A DNA stretch of 64,000 nucleotides from Psychrobacillus psychrodurans (GCA_900114885.1 FOUN01000002.1:124001-188000); one strand, 5' to 3'; shown: positions 10,749 through 19,842, counted from the first letter of the stretch. Numbers and translations: made by a program. Notes: generated by a model from the sequence alone, not told the origin.

Positions 10749-11813
10749 ATGGAAAAGATATTAGAAGTTAATGACCTAGAGCTTTCCTTCCATACATTTG
10801 CTGGTGAAGTTAAAGCCATCCGTGGTGTTAACTTCGACTTGAAAAAAGGAGAAACACTTGCAATTGTAGGAGAGTCTGGTTCTGGTAAGTCAGTTACAAC
10901 GAAGGCAATTATGCGTTTATTGCCTGAGTCAAGTTCAGAATTTAAAAATGGTCAAATTTTATTCAATGGAAAAGATTTGACTAAGCTATCGGATAAAGAG
11001 ATGCAAAAGATTCGAGGGAAAGATATTTCGATGATCTTCCAAGATCCAATGACTTCTTTAAATCCAACGATGACAATTGGTAACCAAATCATGGAACCAA
11101 TTTTAAAGCATCAGAAGGTTAGTAAAACAGAAGCACGTAAAGTGGCAGTTGATCTTTTACGCTTAGTAGGTATGCCTAAACCAGAAGCTCGTATTAAACA
11201 ATATCCTCACCAATTCTCAGGTGGGCAACGTCAACGCATTGTAATAGCTATTGCTTTAGCATGTAATCCACAGATTCTTATCGCGGATGAGCCTACAACT
11301 GCTTTAGATGTAACAATACAAGCACAAATTTTAGAATTAATGAAGGATCTACAAAAGAAAATAGATACATCTATCATTTTCATTACACATGACCTTGGGG
11401 TTGTTGCTAATGTAGCAGATAGAGTCGCAGTAATGTATGGGGGAAAAATTGTAGAAATTGGAACTGTCGATGAAATATTCTACAACCCCCAACATCCGTA
11501 TACTTGGGGCTTACTGAGTTCGATGCCATCACTGGATACAGCAGAAGCAAAATTATATGCAATTCCGGGAACTCCTCCTGATTTATTGTATCCTCCAAAA
11601 GGCGATGCATTTGCTCTACGTAGTGATTATGCATTAAAAATAGATTTAGAAGAAGCACCGCCGTTCTTTAAGGTAAGTGATACACATTCGGCAGCAACAT
11701 GGTTGTTACATCCAGATGCACCAGAAGTAGAACCACCCCTAGCAATTGTAGAACGTATGAAAAAGTTCCCAGGCAGTCGCTATTACGAAGGAACGGAAGG
11801 AGGTACTTACTGA
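10749..11813 (+). CDS. oppD: Oligopeptide transport ATP-binding protein OppD
   Basis: ATPase of the Opp importer, 354 residues. Walker A GESGSGKS at residues 41-48, Q-loop FQDPMTSLNP, signature SGGQRQR, Walker B ILIADEPTTALD, H-loop THDLG, and the C-terminal oligo_HPY region (PQHPYTWGLLSSMP) are all present. AGGAGG lies 8 bases before the ATG. It overlaps oppF by one base. Members of this subfamily carry cysteines for an Fe-S cluster near the C-terminus; here I do not see the usual Cys set in the tail, which is a minor departure. Confidence 0.95.
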   Translation: MEKILEVNDLELSFHTFAGEVKAIRGVNFDLKKGETLAIVGESGSGKSVTTKAIMRLLPESSSEFKNGQILFNGKDLTKLSDKEMQKIRGKDISMIFQDPMTSLNPTMTIGNQIMEPILKHQKVSKTEARKVAVDLLRLVGMPKPEARIKQYPHQFSGGQRQRIVIAIALACNPQILIADEPTTALDVTIQAQILELMKDLQKKIDTSIIFITHDLGVVANVADRVAVMYGGKIVEIGTVDEIFYNPQHPYTWGLLSSMPSLDTAEAKLYAIPGTPPDLLYPPKGDAFALRSDYALKIDLEEAPPFFKVSDTHSAATWLLHPDAPEVEPPLAIVERMKKFPGSRYYEGTEGGTY

Positions 11814-12745
11814 TGGCTGAAAAATTACTAGAAATTAAAAATCTTAAGCAGTATTTCAATCAAGGTAAGCCTAATGAAGTTCGCGCTGTAGATGATATCA
11901 GTTTTGATATTTATAAGGGGGAAACACTTGGATTAGTTGGAGAATCTGGTTGTGGTAAATCCACAACAGGTCGTACAATTATCCGTCTTTACGATGCAAC
12001 AGATGGACAAGTAATATATGATGGTATAAATGTCCACGATAAAAAGTCTAAAAATGATTTAAAGACATTTAACCGTAAAATGCAAATGATTTTCCAAGAT
12101 CCGTATGCATCTTTGAATCCGCGTATGAAAGTACTTGATATCATTGCAGAAGGTCTAGATATTCATGGACTTGTTAAAAATTCAAAAGAACGCAAAGAAC
12201 GTGTAGTTGAATTGTTAGAAACAGTAGGTTTGAATCGTGAGCATGCAGATCGTTATGCACATGAATTTTCTGGGGGTCAACGTCAACGTCTAGGTATTGC
12301 GAGAGCACTAGCAGTTAACCCAGAATTCATCATTGCTGATGAGCCAATCTCTGCACTAGATGTTTCTATTCAAGCGCAAGTAGTAAATTTACTAAAAGAA
12401 TTGCAAGAAGAAAAAGGCTTAACTTATTTGTTCATTGCACATGATTTATCTATGGTTAAATACATTTCCGATCGTATTGGTGTAATGTATTTTGGGAAAC
12501 TAGTAGAACTAGCTCCTGCTGAGGACCTATACAATAATCCAATGCATCCATACACACAATCATTGTTGTCAGCAATACCACTTCCTGATCCAAATTATGA
12601 GCGTACTCGTGTACGTAAATCATATGATCCTGCCTCTCATAATTATCAAGATGGAGAAGAGATAGCGATGCGAGAAGTAACACCTGGGCATTTTGTATAT
12701 TGTTCAGAAAAAGAGTTTGCAACTTTACAAGCTATTTCAAATTGA
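11813..12745 (+). CDS. oppF: Oligopeptide transport ATP-binding protein OppF
   Basis: Second ATPase of the importer, 310 residues. Walker A GESGCGKS is at residues 43-50, followed by FQDPYASLNPR, signature SGGQRQR, Walker B FIIADEPISALD, H-loop AHDLS and the C-terminal YTQSLLSAIPLPDP extension. The start at 11813 is preferred over an open frame reaching back to 11699 because it coincides with the oppD stop (TGATG), has AAGGAGG upstream and gives the standard MAEKLLEIKNLK opening. A terminator follows. Confidence 0.95.
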   Translation: MAEKLLEIKNLKQYFNQGKPNEVRAVDDISFDIYKGETLGLVGESGCGKSTTGRTIIRLYDATDGQVIYDGINVHDKKSKNDLKTFNRKMQMIFQDPYASLNPRMKVLDIIAEGLDIHGLVKNSKERKERVVELLETVGLNREHADRYAHEFSGGQRQRLGIARALAVNPEFIIADEPISALDVSIQAQVVNLLKELQEEKGLTYLFIAHDLSMVKYISDRIGVMYFGKLVELAPAEDLYNNPMHPYTQSLLSAIPLPDPNYERTRVRKSYDPASHNYQDGEEIAMREVTPGHFVYCSEKEFATLQAISN

Positions 12746-12760
12746 TAAGTATAATAAATC

Positions 12761-12787
12761 AACGACCATTCAACCAGAATGGTCGTT
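12761..12787 (+). terminator. Terminator of the opp operon
   Basis: The stem AACGACCATTC pairs perfectly with GAATGGTCGTT around a 5-base loop, with a T-rich tail. Confidence 0.88.
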
Positions 12788-13072
12788 ATTTATTGAAGAA
12801 AATATAAGATTTCTCTAACTAATTTATAGTGGAACCGTAAACATTAATCTCTGCTCCAGGTACTATCTAACTTATCCCGCTGGATAATGATTTATTAAAA
12901 TGTGACCAAAAAATTATATACTGTAAAAGTTTAAAACAGGTATTTATGGGTACAGACAGAGTAAACTTAATAAACTCTAGTAATTTATCTTACTTTTGGA
13001 CTAATGGCACTTTCTTTCATAGATTCAACTTGTTAGAATAGAGTGACTTATAGGAAAGGGATTTTTAAATAT
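12788..13072. other. Intergenic region between oppF and the DUF4015 gene
   Basis: With the opp terminator this makes a gene-free gap of about 330 bp. It should hold the promoter of the following gene, but I find no convincing -35/-10 pair, no structured RNA and no open frame with a ribosome site. Confidence 0.4.
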
Positions 13073-14281
13073 ATGAAAAAACATCTAAGAATAATAGCCT
13101 CTGCATCGATTGCAATGACCGTATTATTGCCTGGAGCAGTTAGCGCAGAAACTAGTTTGTTTTCAAAAGATTTTTCAACTAAGGAGTATAGCTTTCAAGC
13201 AATAGACGAATCTCTTATTTCCTCTTCTAAATTATTTGTTTATGATTCTGGATTGACGTTCAATTATCCAGATGCTGTAAGAGGCGTATATGTAACCGGA
13301 CATTCCGCAGGAGGAGAACGTTTTAATGATTTATTGAATTTAATGGATACTACGGATCTTAATGCCATGGTTATAGACATTAAAGATGATTTCGGTAATC
13401 TTACATACGTTCCAAAAGAGGATTCCCCTCTGACCAAATACGATATAGGTAAACCATACATAAAAGATCCAGAGACAATGTTAAAGAAAATGGAAGAAAA
13501 AGAAATCTATCCTATTGCTCGTGTCGTTATCTTCAAGGATACTGAGCTTGCAGAGAGCAAACCTGAATGGTCATTTGTAGAAGGTTCATCAGTTTGGAAA
13601 AATGGACGGGGTGAAGCATTCGTTAATCCATTTATGAAAGAAGTATGGGATTATAATGTAGAAATTGCAATCGAAGCTGCTAAAATGGGCTTTAAAGAAA
13701 TTCAATTTGACTATGTTCGTTTTCCTGAAGGATTTGAAAAAAGAGAAAATACTTTGAAATACTCTATGGGGGAGTATGAAACTTCCGAATTAGATTTGGT
13801 TCAACGTAGAGTTTCAGCGGTTACAGATTTTGTAGCTTATGCAAAAGAAAAGCTTAAACCATATGGTGCACAATTATCAGTTGATATTTTCGGTTATTCA
13901 GCCACTTTACCAGAAGCACCAGGAATTGGTCAAAATTTCAACAAAATTTCTGAAAATGTAGATGTTATTTCCTCTATGATTTACCCAAGTCATTGGACTT
14001 CTTATTTCGGAATTGCTAAACCAGATTTAGAACCATATAGATTAGTGCAGGAATATGCAAAAGTTGAAAATGCAAAACTAGCAGAGCTTGAAAATCCTCC
14101 AGTTTCTAGACCATGGCTACAAGATTTTACAGCTTCCTATTTGGGGGCAGGTAATTATCAACAATATGGTAAAGATGAAGTAGAGGCGCAGATTAAAGCG
14201 TTAAGTGAAGCTGGTATAAAAGAGTATTTGTTATGGAATGCAGGCAACAAATATTCTAAAGGGGTAAATTATACGCCTTAA
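13073..14281 (+). CDS. Secreted putative glycoside hydrolase (DUF4015 family)
   Basis: A 402-residue exported protein. The Sec signal peptide ends at about residue 26 (VSA-ET). The rest matches the DUF4015 / putative glycoside hydrolase TIM-barrel family: RGVYVTG near the start of the domain, an acidic strand AMVIDIKDDFG, a later strand EIQFDYVRFPE, and SVDIFGYSA. Acidic residues at strand ends (IDIKDD, FDYVRFPE) are candidate catalytic groups by family analogy. The ATG at 13073 is chosen over GTG 13043 because AGGAAAGGG lies between them. It stands alone with its own terminator. Substrate unknown; a wall or exopolysaccharide target is inference. Confidence 0.82.
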   Translation: MKKHLRIIASASIAMTVLLPGAVSAETSLFSKDFSTKEYSFQAIDESLISSSKLFVYDSGLTFNYPDAVRGVYVTGHSAGGERFNDLLNLMDTTDLNAMVIDIKDDFGNLTYVPKEDSPLTKYDIGKPYIKDPETMLKKMEEKEIYPIARVVIFKDTELAESKPEWSFVEGSSVWKNGRGEAFVNPFMKEVWDYNVEIAIEAAKMGFKEIQFDYVRFPEGFEKRENTLKYSMGEYETSELDLVQRRVSAVTDFVAYAKEKLKPYGAQLSVDIFGYSATLPEAPGIGQNFNKISENVDVISSMIYPSHWTSYFGIAKPDLEPYRLVQEYAKVENAKLAELENPPVSRPWLQDFTASYLGAGNYQQYGKDEVEAQIKALSEAGIKEYLLWNAGNKYSKGVNYTP

Positions 14282-14308
14282 GGATAAGGTAAAACTAAAA
14301 TGATTCAA

Positions 14309-14342
14309 GAAGTAGGATGAAATTTAATCCTACTTTTTTTTC
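14309..14342 (+). terminator. Terminator after the DUF4015 gene
   Basis: AAGTAGGAT pairs with ATCCTACTT around an 8-base loop, followed by a long T run. Confidence 0.88.
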
Positions 14343-14687
14343 TTTTTTGAAACCTTTTTACATTCTGAACGTACTATTAAGTATAACAGATATTTTCATT
14401 AAGTATCACTAATTGAGAATGCTATTTTTTTATAATAGAAATGTTTAAGTTCTTTAAATGATGGGTATTAATTAATATGTACCTAAATTGGATTTATTAA
14501 ATATAAGGAATTCTTAATAAGTAACACGAAATTGTGACAGTAATTTTTACAAGGTAAAATTTTCAGTAAAACGTATTTAAAATGAATTAAAAGTGGTGTA
14601 TACTTAGAAAGTATATTACTACATTAAATTAATTATAATCTACCTTATATAACACAGACATTTGAAAGGAAGTGTTTTTTTAAAATG
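14343..14687. other. Upstream region of spxA
   Basis: About 345 bp without a gene. It is strongly AT-rich and contains an imperfect dyad around 14599-14615 (TATACTT and AAGTATA) plus a PerR-box-like sequence listed separately. Multiple promoters are known upstream of spx in B. subtilis; I cannot fix their positions here. Confidence 0.4.
14624..14638 (+). promoter_or_regulatory. PerR-box-like site upstream of spxA
   Basis: TTAAATTAATTATAA matches the PerR consensus TTATAATTATTATAA at 12 of 15 positions and overlaps a TATAAT (14634-14639). In B. subtilis one spx promoter is repressed by PerR. In DNA this AT-rich the match could be chance. Confidence 0.3.
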
Positions 14688-15083
14688 ATGGTAACCTTAT
14701 TCACTTCACCTAGTTGTACTTCTTGTAGAAAAGCAAAAGCTTGGTTAGAGGAACATGAGATAGCATATAAAGAACGTAATATTTTTTCTGAACCACTTAG
14801 TATAAGTGAAATAAAAGAAATCTTAAGAATGACCGAAGACGGAACAGATGAAATTATTTCAACACGTTCGAAAATATTTCAAAAGCTTAATGTGGATTTA
14901 GAAAGTCTTCCGTTACAACGTCTATACGAATTAATTCAGGAACATCCTGGATTGTTACGTAGACCAATTATTTTAGATGAAAAGCGTCTACAAGTTGGTT
15001 ACAACGAAGATGAAATTCGTAGATTCTTACCTAGAAAAGTACGTGCTTATCAATTACTTGAAGCGCAGCGTCTAGTTAACTAG
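14688..15083 (+). CDS. spxA: Redox-sensing transcriptional regulator Spx
   Basis: Global regulator of thiol stress that binds the C-terminal domain of the RNA polymerase alpha subunit. The 131-residue product is the canonical length. The redox switch CTSC is at residues 10-13 in the [11 protein letters not shown] context, Gly52 of the alpha-contact region is in [13 protein letters not shown], and the highly conserved [21 protein letters not shown] block follows. Two ATG codons are adjacent (14685, 14688); the second gives the standard MVTL opening. Its degradation adaptor SpxH is encoded 18 kb away at 32.7 kb, and the ClpC adaptor MecA directly downstream. Confidence 0.97.
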   Translation: MVTLFTSPSCTSCRKAKAWLEEHEIAYKERNIFSEPLSISEIKEILRMTEDGTDEIISTRSKIFQKLNVDLESLPLQRLYELIQEHPGLLRRPIILDEKRLQVGYNEDEIRRFLPRKVRAYQLLEAQRLVN

Positions 15084-15091
15084 TATTATAC

Positions 15092-15145
15092 TAAGCTAAT
15101 TGTTTTTCAAAGTTCGTTTTGAAAAATAATTGGCTTTTCTTTTTT
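15092..15145 (+). terminator. Terminator after spxA
   Basis: A long stem of about 19 bp, with a few G-T pairs (AAGCTAATTGTTTTTCAAA against TTTGAAAAATAATTGGCTT), is followed by a T run. Confidence 0.88.
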
Positions 15146-15162
15146 CCTTCTACTTGCATTCA

Positions 15163-15191
15163 TTGCGAAAATTTTCTACAATGCATATAGT
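15163..15191 (+). promoter_or_regulatory. mecA promoter
   Basis: TTGCGA (15163-15168) and TATAGT (15186-15191) are separated by 17 bp, upstream of mecA and downstream of the spxA terminator. Confidence 0.55.
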
Positions 15192-15307
15192 TTGGTTAAT
15201 AATTTTAAAAGTGAAGCAGGAATCCTTTTCTTTTTTTCACAAACGACATACAATAGTAATAGACACTACACAATTGAGACGGTAAGAAGCGAAAGGAGAT
15301 GTGTTAA

Positions 15308-15976
15308 ATGGATATCGAGCGTATCAATGATAACACTTTCAAAGTATACATTTCATACATCGACATTGAAGAAAGAGGCTTCAGCCGAGATGAAATCTGG
15401 TTCAATAAGGATAAGAGCGAGCAGCTTTTTTGGGAAATGATGGATGAGGTTCATGATGATGATCATTTTGAGGAATTAGATGGTCCCTTATGGATTCAAG
15501 TTCATGCGATGGAAAAGGGTTTGGAAGTGATTGTCACAAGAACGGAAATAACAAAACAAGATGAGCGTATAGCGAGCAATTCGGATGTAGATGATATATC
15601 CAGTAAAATATTTAAAAATGGGGTATCAAGTTCAATTGGCACACATGAATTTGATGATTTTTCAAGTTATATGGATGAATTAGAAGAAATACCAATGGAT
15701 TATACATTTGTTTTTGAAAGCTTCGAGGATGTAATTGGTCTTGCCAAAAAGTTAGATGAAGCAGACTTACAGACCTCTTTGTATTTTTATGAAGAAAAAT
15801 ACTATTTGCATATCATTTTTGATTTTGAAATAACAGAATTTGAATCAGTACTTAATATATTGAGTGTTGTTTCAGAGTTTGCAAATAATTCAAAAACGAC
15901 TATTCATATTATTCAAGAGTATGGAAAACAGATAATTGCCAACGGAGTTCTAGATGAATTAAATAAGCATTTTTAA
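15308..15976 (+). CDS. mecA: Adaptor protein MecA
   Basis: Adaptor that recruits substrates (ComK in B. subtilis) to the ClpC ATPase and helps assemble the ClpCP protease. The 222-residue product is close to the usual 218. It has the N-terminal substrate-binding domain (MDIERIND.TFKVYISY, RGFSRDEIW), an acidic linker (about residues 85-120), and the C-terminal ClpC-binding domain (YTFVFESFEDVIGLAKKL near residue 136 onward). The ribosome site AAAGGAGAT is good. It lies between spxA and coiA, the B. subtilis order. Confidence 0.96.
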   Translation: MDIERINDNTFKVYISYIDIEERGFSRDEIWFNKDKSEQLFWEMMDEVHDDDHFEELDGPLWIQVHAMEKGLEVIVTRTEITKQDERIASNSDVDDISSKIFKNGVSSSIGTHEFDDFSSYMDELEEIPMDYTFVFESFEDVIGLAKKLDEADLQTSLYFYEEKYYLHIIFDFEITEFESVLNILSVVSEFANNSKTTIHIIQEYGKQIIANGVLDELNKHF

Positions 15977-16005
15977 AACCTTCTATTTATAGAAGGTTTT
16001 TTTTT
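15977..16005 (+). terminator. Terminator after mecA
   Basis: AAACCTTCTA pairs with TAGAAGGTTT around a 4-base loop and is followed by a run of T. Confidence 0.9.
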
Positions 16006-16077
16006 AGAACGAAAGTGTCCAGTAACCAATGGGTTCTCGACACCTTTAGAGTGAATAATACTCCTGACTTCTGTTTC

Positions 16078-16172
16078 AGCTGGATGCTTCATTCGGGTGT
16101 TGCCTCAGTCTCCTCGCTTCACAGTAAGATCTCCCTTAGCCATATTCTTCTGGTATCATTACCTTTCAATCA
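16078..16172 (+). repeat. Decayed copy of the GC-rich GTGGACGC repeat
   Basis: The segment begins CAGCTGGATGCTTC, continues with CTCAGTCTCCTCGC and ends CTTTCAATCAA. It aligns by eye, with gaps and many substitutions, to the intact copy at 56307-56412 (AAGTGGACGCTTTC, GAGCCTCCTCGG, CACTTCAATCAA). It is the most degraded of five family members. The flanks (16006-16077 and 16173-16285) show nothing else. Confidence 0.45.
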
Positions 16173-16301
16173 ATAAAAATCTAGCAAAGCCTTTCAAAAA
16201 AATAAAAGAGTAATAGTATAGCAACGGTTCTGTTCAAAGTACTTCGAAATGCTTTATGATCTACTGTTTTCTTATAAGGCATTTTAAAGGAGGTTGCATT
16301 A

Positions 16302-16337
16302 TTGACTGAAAATTTGTATATTTATATATGGAGGTGA
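16302..16337 (+). CDS. Candidate 11-codon leader peptide before coiA
   Basis: A TTG start preceded by a full AAAGGAGG (16286-16293, 8-base spacing) opens an 11-residue frame (LTENLYIYIWR) that stops with TGA at 16335-16337. The stop falls inside GGAGGTGAT, which looks like the ribosome site of coiA. This arrangement would couple termination of the leader to coiA initiation. Alternatively it is a relic of a frameshifted coiA start. No experimental or family support. Confidence 0.4.
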   Translation: MTENLYIYIWR

Positions 16338-17488
16338 TACTAATATTATCAGCAGTAACAGCAAATGGAGAAATTATCATACCAGCACAGTATCCAAGAA
16401 TTTTTTTAGACAAATTGAAGACAAGCAAGAAATTCTCTTGTATACAATGTAATGAACAAGTCATATTAAAAAATGGTTTAATAAAAATACCGCACTTTGC
16501 CCATATTCGTAATATTTCTTGCACTACCGCTTTTTCAGAAGGGGAAAGCGAGGACCATTTAAATGGTAAATTACATTTATATGAGTTCTTTCAAAAGCAC
16601 TCTTCACCAGTTCAACTAGAAGCCTATCTTCCTTCCCTTCATCAAAGACCTGATCTATATGTTCAAAGTGAACCTTACCCTTTTGCAATAGAATTTCAGT
16701 GTAGCCAAATCCCAATTAATACAATTCAGCAGCGAACAGAAGGCTATATTGCTAAGCAAATAATCCCCATATGGATATTAAGAACACCTACAATGTCTGA
16801 ATTCCCACTTCAAGAAATAGGGACTATGCAACTCTCCGCATATCGACAGCAGTTTTTTTACTCAACCCCTAATGGGAAAATAATAATCACCTATTGTCCT
16901 CAATCTAAAAACTTTCATTATATTTCAAATTTAATGCATATAAAGGCAAATAATTATATTGTAAAAGTAAAGAAACTTTCTTTGGAAAAGCAGTCTTGGC
17001 CATTCGCCATTATAAAAAGAAACTCATGGGAGGAATTTCAAAAGTACTTCAACGTATATATGCATCATCGATCTAAACAGATAGACAATCTGTTCTTTTT
17101 TAATAGAAAAGGAATACAATCTCCTTTTCTACAAATATGCTATAGATGGAGAATCCATCCTAAAAACCTTCCTATGTTTATAGGTATACCTACAAAGCAT
17201 GCATCTATTTTTTCAGAGCATGCTGTCGAGTGGCAAATTCAATTTATCGACTATTTGTATAAACTCGACTTATCACTTCAGCAAGCAGATACCCGACATT
17301 GCGAATCATTTCTGTTTTATAGAAACAAACTAACTTCCAAACCTTCAGCTCAACATATAAAGGCGGTAGAATCTTATCTCTATCTATTGCAACGCTGTCT
17401 TATTTCATCAGATAATGTCATATATACTAGTAAAATAAATTACTCATCGATGACGCAGTTGTTATACAGTGAATTCCTTGCAAATTGA
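16328..17488 (+). CDS. coiA: Competence protein CoiA-like
   Basis: CoiA family, a nuclease-like protein expressed in competence and implicated in handling incoming DNA. The product of up to 386 residues has the CoiA opening (LSAVTANGE), a zinc-ribbon-like FSCIQCNEQVILKNG followed by PHFAHI, and the restriction-like core RPDLYV..YPFAIEFQCSQIP (about residues 92-118) with the D...E.Q metal-binding pattern. The start is uncertain: ATG 16328 overlaps an excellent GGAGGTGAT, and the best spaced codon after that site is the non-canonical ATA at 16343. Position between mecA and pepF matches yjbF of B. subtilis. Confidence 0.85.
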   Translation: MEVILILSAVTANGEIIIPAQYPRIFLDKLKTSKKFSCIQCNEQVILKNGLIKIPHFAHIRNISCTTAFSEGESEDHLNGKLHLYEFFQKHSSPVQLEAYLPSLHQRPDLYVQSEPYPFAIEFQCSQIPINTIQQRTEGYIAKQIIPIWILRTPTMSEFPLQEIGTMQLSAYRQQFFYSTPNGKIIITYCPQSKNFHYISNLMHIKANNYIVKVKKLSLEKQSWPFAIIKRNSWEEFQKYFNVYMHHRSKQIDNLFFFNRKGIQSPFLQICYRWRIHPKNLPMFIGIPTKHASIFSEHAVEWQIQFIDYLYKLDLSLQQADTRHCESFLFYRNKLTSKPSAQHIKAVESYLYLLQRCLISSDNVIYTSKINYSSMTQLLYSEFLAN

Positions 17489-17550
17489 TTAGAAAATTGA
17501 GAAAATAGTAAGTGATTCGAAATTCGAAACAATATGAGGGGGATACTAAC

Positions 17551-19371
17551 TTGACTACAGATACAAAGAATAAAATCTTGACCCGTGATGAAGTAGCAGA
17601 AAATTTAACATGGAAATTAGAAGATATTTTTGCCTCTAATGATGAATGGGAAAGGGAATACAAAGAGGTTGCAAAATTGTCGGAGAAAGCATCTTCCTAT
17701 CAAGGGACGATCGATAAAGGAGCAAACGCTTTATTGGAAGTGTTGACTTATCGTGATGAAATTACTTCGAGATTACGTAAACTATATACATTTGCACATA
17801 TGCGTACAGACCAAGATACAGCTAATAGCACTTATCAGGCTATGGACAGCAGGATTAAATCATTGTATGTAAAAGTTTCAACAGAGTTATCCTTTTTAGT
17901 GCCAGAAATTCTTTCAGTAGATGAGTCTGTTATTGCAAATTATCTAGAAGAGAGTAATGATTTACAAATATACCGTCAACTACTTGAAGAAATCAATAAA
18001 GAACGCCCACATGTTCTCCCAAAAGAACAAGAAGCATTACTTGCACAATTCTCGGAGGTAGCTGGGGCATCATCTGATACATTCGGCAAATTAAATAATG
18101 CTGATTTAGAGTTCCCATCTATTAAAGATGAAGATGGCAATGAAGTACAACTAACACATGGCAGGTATTCACGTTTCTTGGAAAGTGAGGATCCACGTGT
18201 GCGTGAGGATGCATTTAAAGCAATGTATGATACGTATGGTAAATTCCGTAACACATTCGCTTCTACCCTAACAGGGAATATTAAAGGAGACAATGTCAAC
18301 GCAAAAATTCGAAACTATGCTTCAGCGCGAGAGGCAGCGATGTCTAACAATCATATTCCCGAGAGTGTATATGATAACTTAGTTAATACAATCAATAAAA
18401 ACGTCCATTTACTTCATCGATATGTAAGTCTACGTAAAAAAGTGTTAGGCTTAGATGAATTGCATATGTGGGATCTTTATACACCATTAGTAAAAGAATT
18501 GAATATGGAATACACATACGAAGAGGCTTGCGATGCGATGATTAAGAGCTTTGAACCTCTAGGTGAAGAGTATGTTTCTATCGTCAAGAAGGGACTTGAA
18601 AGTCGTTGGGTTGATGTAGTGGAAACGAAAGGTAAAAGATCTGGAGCTTATTCTTCAGGGACATATGGTACCAATCCGTATATTCTAATGAACTGGCAAA
18701 ATAACGTAAACAACCTATTTACGCTAGCACATGAATTTGGACATAGTATTCATAGTTATTATACAAGAGCAAATCAGCCTTATGTTTATGGAGATTATTC
18801 CATCTTTGTGGCAGAGGTTGCCTCTACTTGCAATGAAGCATTATTGAACGATTATCTATTGAAAACAATTGACGATCCTAAGAAACGTATTTACCTGTTA
18901 AATCATTGGTTGGAAGGATTCCGTGGAACTGTTTTCCGTCAAACCATGTTTGCGGAATTTGAACATATTATTCATCAGTTAGATCAAAATGGTGAAGCTT
19001 TAACTGCTGACAAGCTAACAGAAGAATATTATAAGTTAAATCAAAAGTACTTTGGTGATGAAATTATTATCGATGAGCAAATTGGATTGGAATGGGCAAG
19101 AATTCCTCATTTCTATTACAACTACTATGTATACCAATATGCAACTGGTTTAAGTGCAGCAACTGCCCTTAGCAATCAAATACTAACAGAAGGTAAGCCG
19201 GCTGTTGACCGTTATATTAATGAGTTCCTAAAAGCAGGTTGTTCAGATTACCCAATCGAAGTATTGAAAAAAGCAGGAGTAGATATGAATACTGCCGATC
19301 CTATTGAGGAAGCATGTCGCGTATTTGAAGAAAAACTAAATGAGTTAGAACAATTACTTTTAACGAAATAA
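17551..19371 (+). CDS. pepF: Oligoendopeptidase F
   Basis: Cytosolic M3B zinc peptidase that cleaves short oligopeptides, likely including those brought in by Opp. The 606-residue product matches the family length. The catalytic HEFGH is at residues 394-398 with a downstream glutamate in VAEVASTCNEALL. The TTG start at 17551 is selected over ATG 17512 because GAGGGGGA (17536-17543) sits 7 bases before it and the protein then begins like other PepF proteins (TRDEVAENLTWKLEDIF). It ends in a terminator; the next B. subtilis gene, yjbH, is displaced by the Pel locus. Confidence 0.96.
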   Translation: MTTDTKNKILTRDEVAENLTWKLEDIFASNDEWEREYKEVAKLSEKASSYQGTIDKGANALLEVLTYRDEITSRLRKLYTFAHMRTDQDTANSTYQAMDSRIKSLYVKVSTELSFLVPEILSVDESVIANYLEESNDLQIYRQLLEEINKERPHVLPKEQEALLAQFSEVAGASSDTFGKLNNADLEFPSIKDEDGNEVQLTHGRYSRFLESEDPRVREDAFKAMYDTYGKFRNTFASTLTGNIKGDNVNAKIRNYASAREAAMSNNHIPESVYDNLVNTINKNVHLLHRYVSLRKKVLGLDELHMWDLYTPLVKELNMEYTYEEACDAMIKSFEPLGEEYVSIVKKGLESRWVDVVETKGKRSGAYSSGTYGTNPYILMNWQNNVNNLFTLAHEFGHSIHSYYTRANQPYVYGDYSIFVAEVASTCNEALLNDYLLKTIDDPKKRIYLLNHWLEGFRGTVFRQTMFAEFEHIIHQLDQNGEALTADKLTEEYYKLNQKYFGDEIIIDEQIGLEWARIPHFYYNYYVYQYATGLSAATALSNQILTEGKPAVDRYINEFLKAGCSDYPIEVLKKAGVDMNTADPIEEACRVFEEKLNELEQLLLTK

Positions 19372-19376
19372 ATGAT

Positions 19377-19403
19377 AAAAGCCTGACGCTAAGTTAGGCT
19401 TTT
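19377..19403 (+). terminator. Terminator after pepF
   Basis: AAAAGCCT pairs with AGGCTTTT around an 11-base loop, followed by A/T-rich sequence. Confidence 0.8.
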
Positions 19404-19479
19404 ATTAATTTGGAGTTATTAATACTATGTTCGAAGTTGAGTTCCAATCATATTCAAAAATTTAAAGGTAGGACGTCCT

Positions 19480-19557
19480 ATGATGTATGGCGAATTTGTG
19501 AAAAGCGGCGCTAATATATTGTATTATATAAACCGACGTGGTAAAGTAAGAGTGTGA
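19480..19557 (+). CDS. Candidate 25-residue small protein
   Basis: An open frame MMYGEFVKSGANILYYINRR, then GKVRV and stop, follows AAAGGTAGGA by about 7 bases. It lies between the pepF terminator and a strong hairpin at 19626, so it could be a short transcript unit. The 12-bp palindrome TAGGACGTCCTA overlaps its start region. I know no homologue; it could equally be chance. Confidence 0.25.
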   Translation: MMYGEFVKSGANILYYINRRGKVRV

Positions 19558-19625
19558 AATAAATCACAAGATAACATACACCCCTTTGTTTGAACGTGAA
19601 CATTTCTCCCATCCCCTTTGTAATT

Positions 19626-19665
19626 GAAAATGCCCTTTCCTCGGTAGGAGGAAATGGGCATTTTC
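19626..19665. terminator. Hairpin (bidirectional terminator candidate)
   Basis: GAAAATGCCC pairs with GGGCATTTTC, and the interior TTTCCTC pairs with GAGGAAA, giving an almost continuous stem. It is followed by T-rich sequence but no annotated gene precedes it, apart from the small frame at 19480. Confidence 0.6.
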
Positions 19666-19692
19666 TGTTTTATCTAATTTAATTACTGTAAG

Positions 19693-19740
19693 AAAAGAAT
19701 TCATTTTGATTACCATAATCAAAATGAATTCTTTTTTTTC
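19693..19740 (+). terminator. Very strong terminator hairpin
   Basis: Two perfectly complementary 20-bp arms (19693-19712 and 19716-19735) around a 3-base loop, followed by T8. It insulates the Pel locus from upstream transcription. Confidence 0.85.
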
Positions 19741-19842
19741 TATACAGTTTTAAAACTACAGATTGAATTGTTGTAATTTTAAAATATGACGGGAAAAGGA
19801 TGAATTGATGAACAGAGGAGGCTAGTCCGGTATTAAGCAGAG

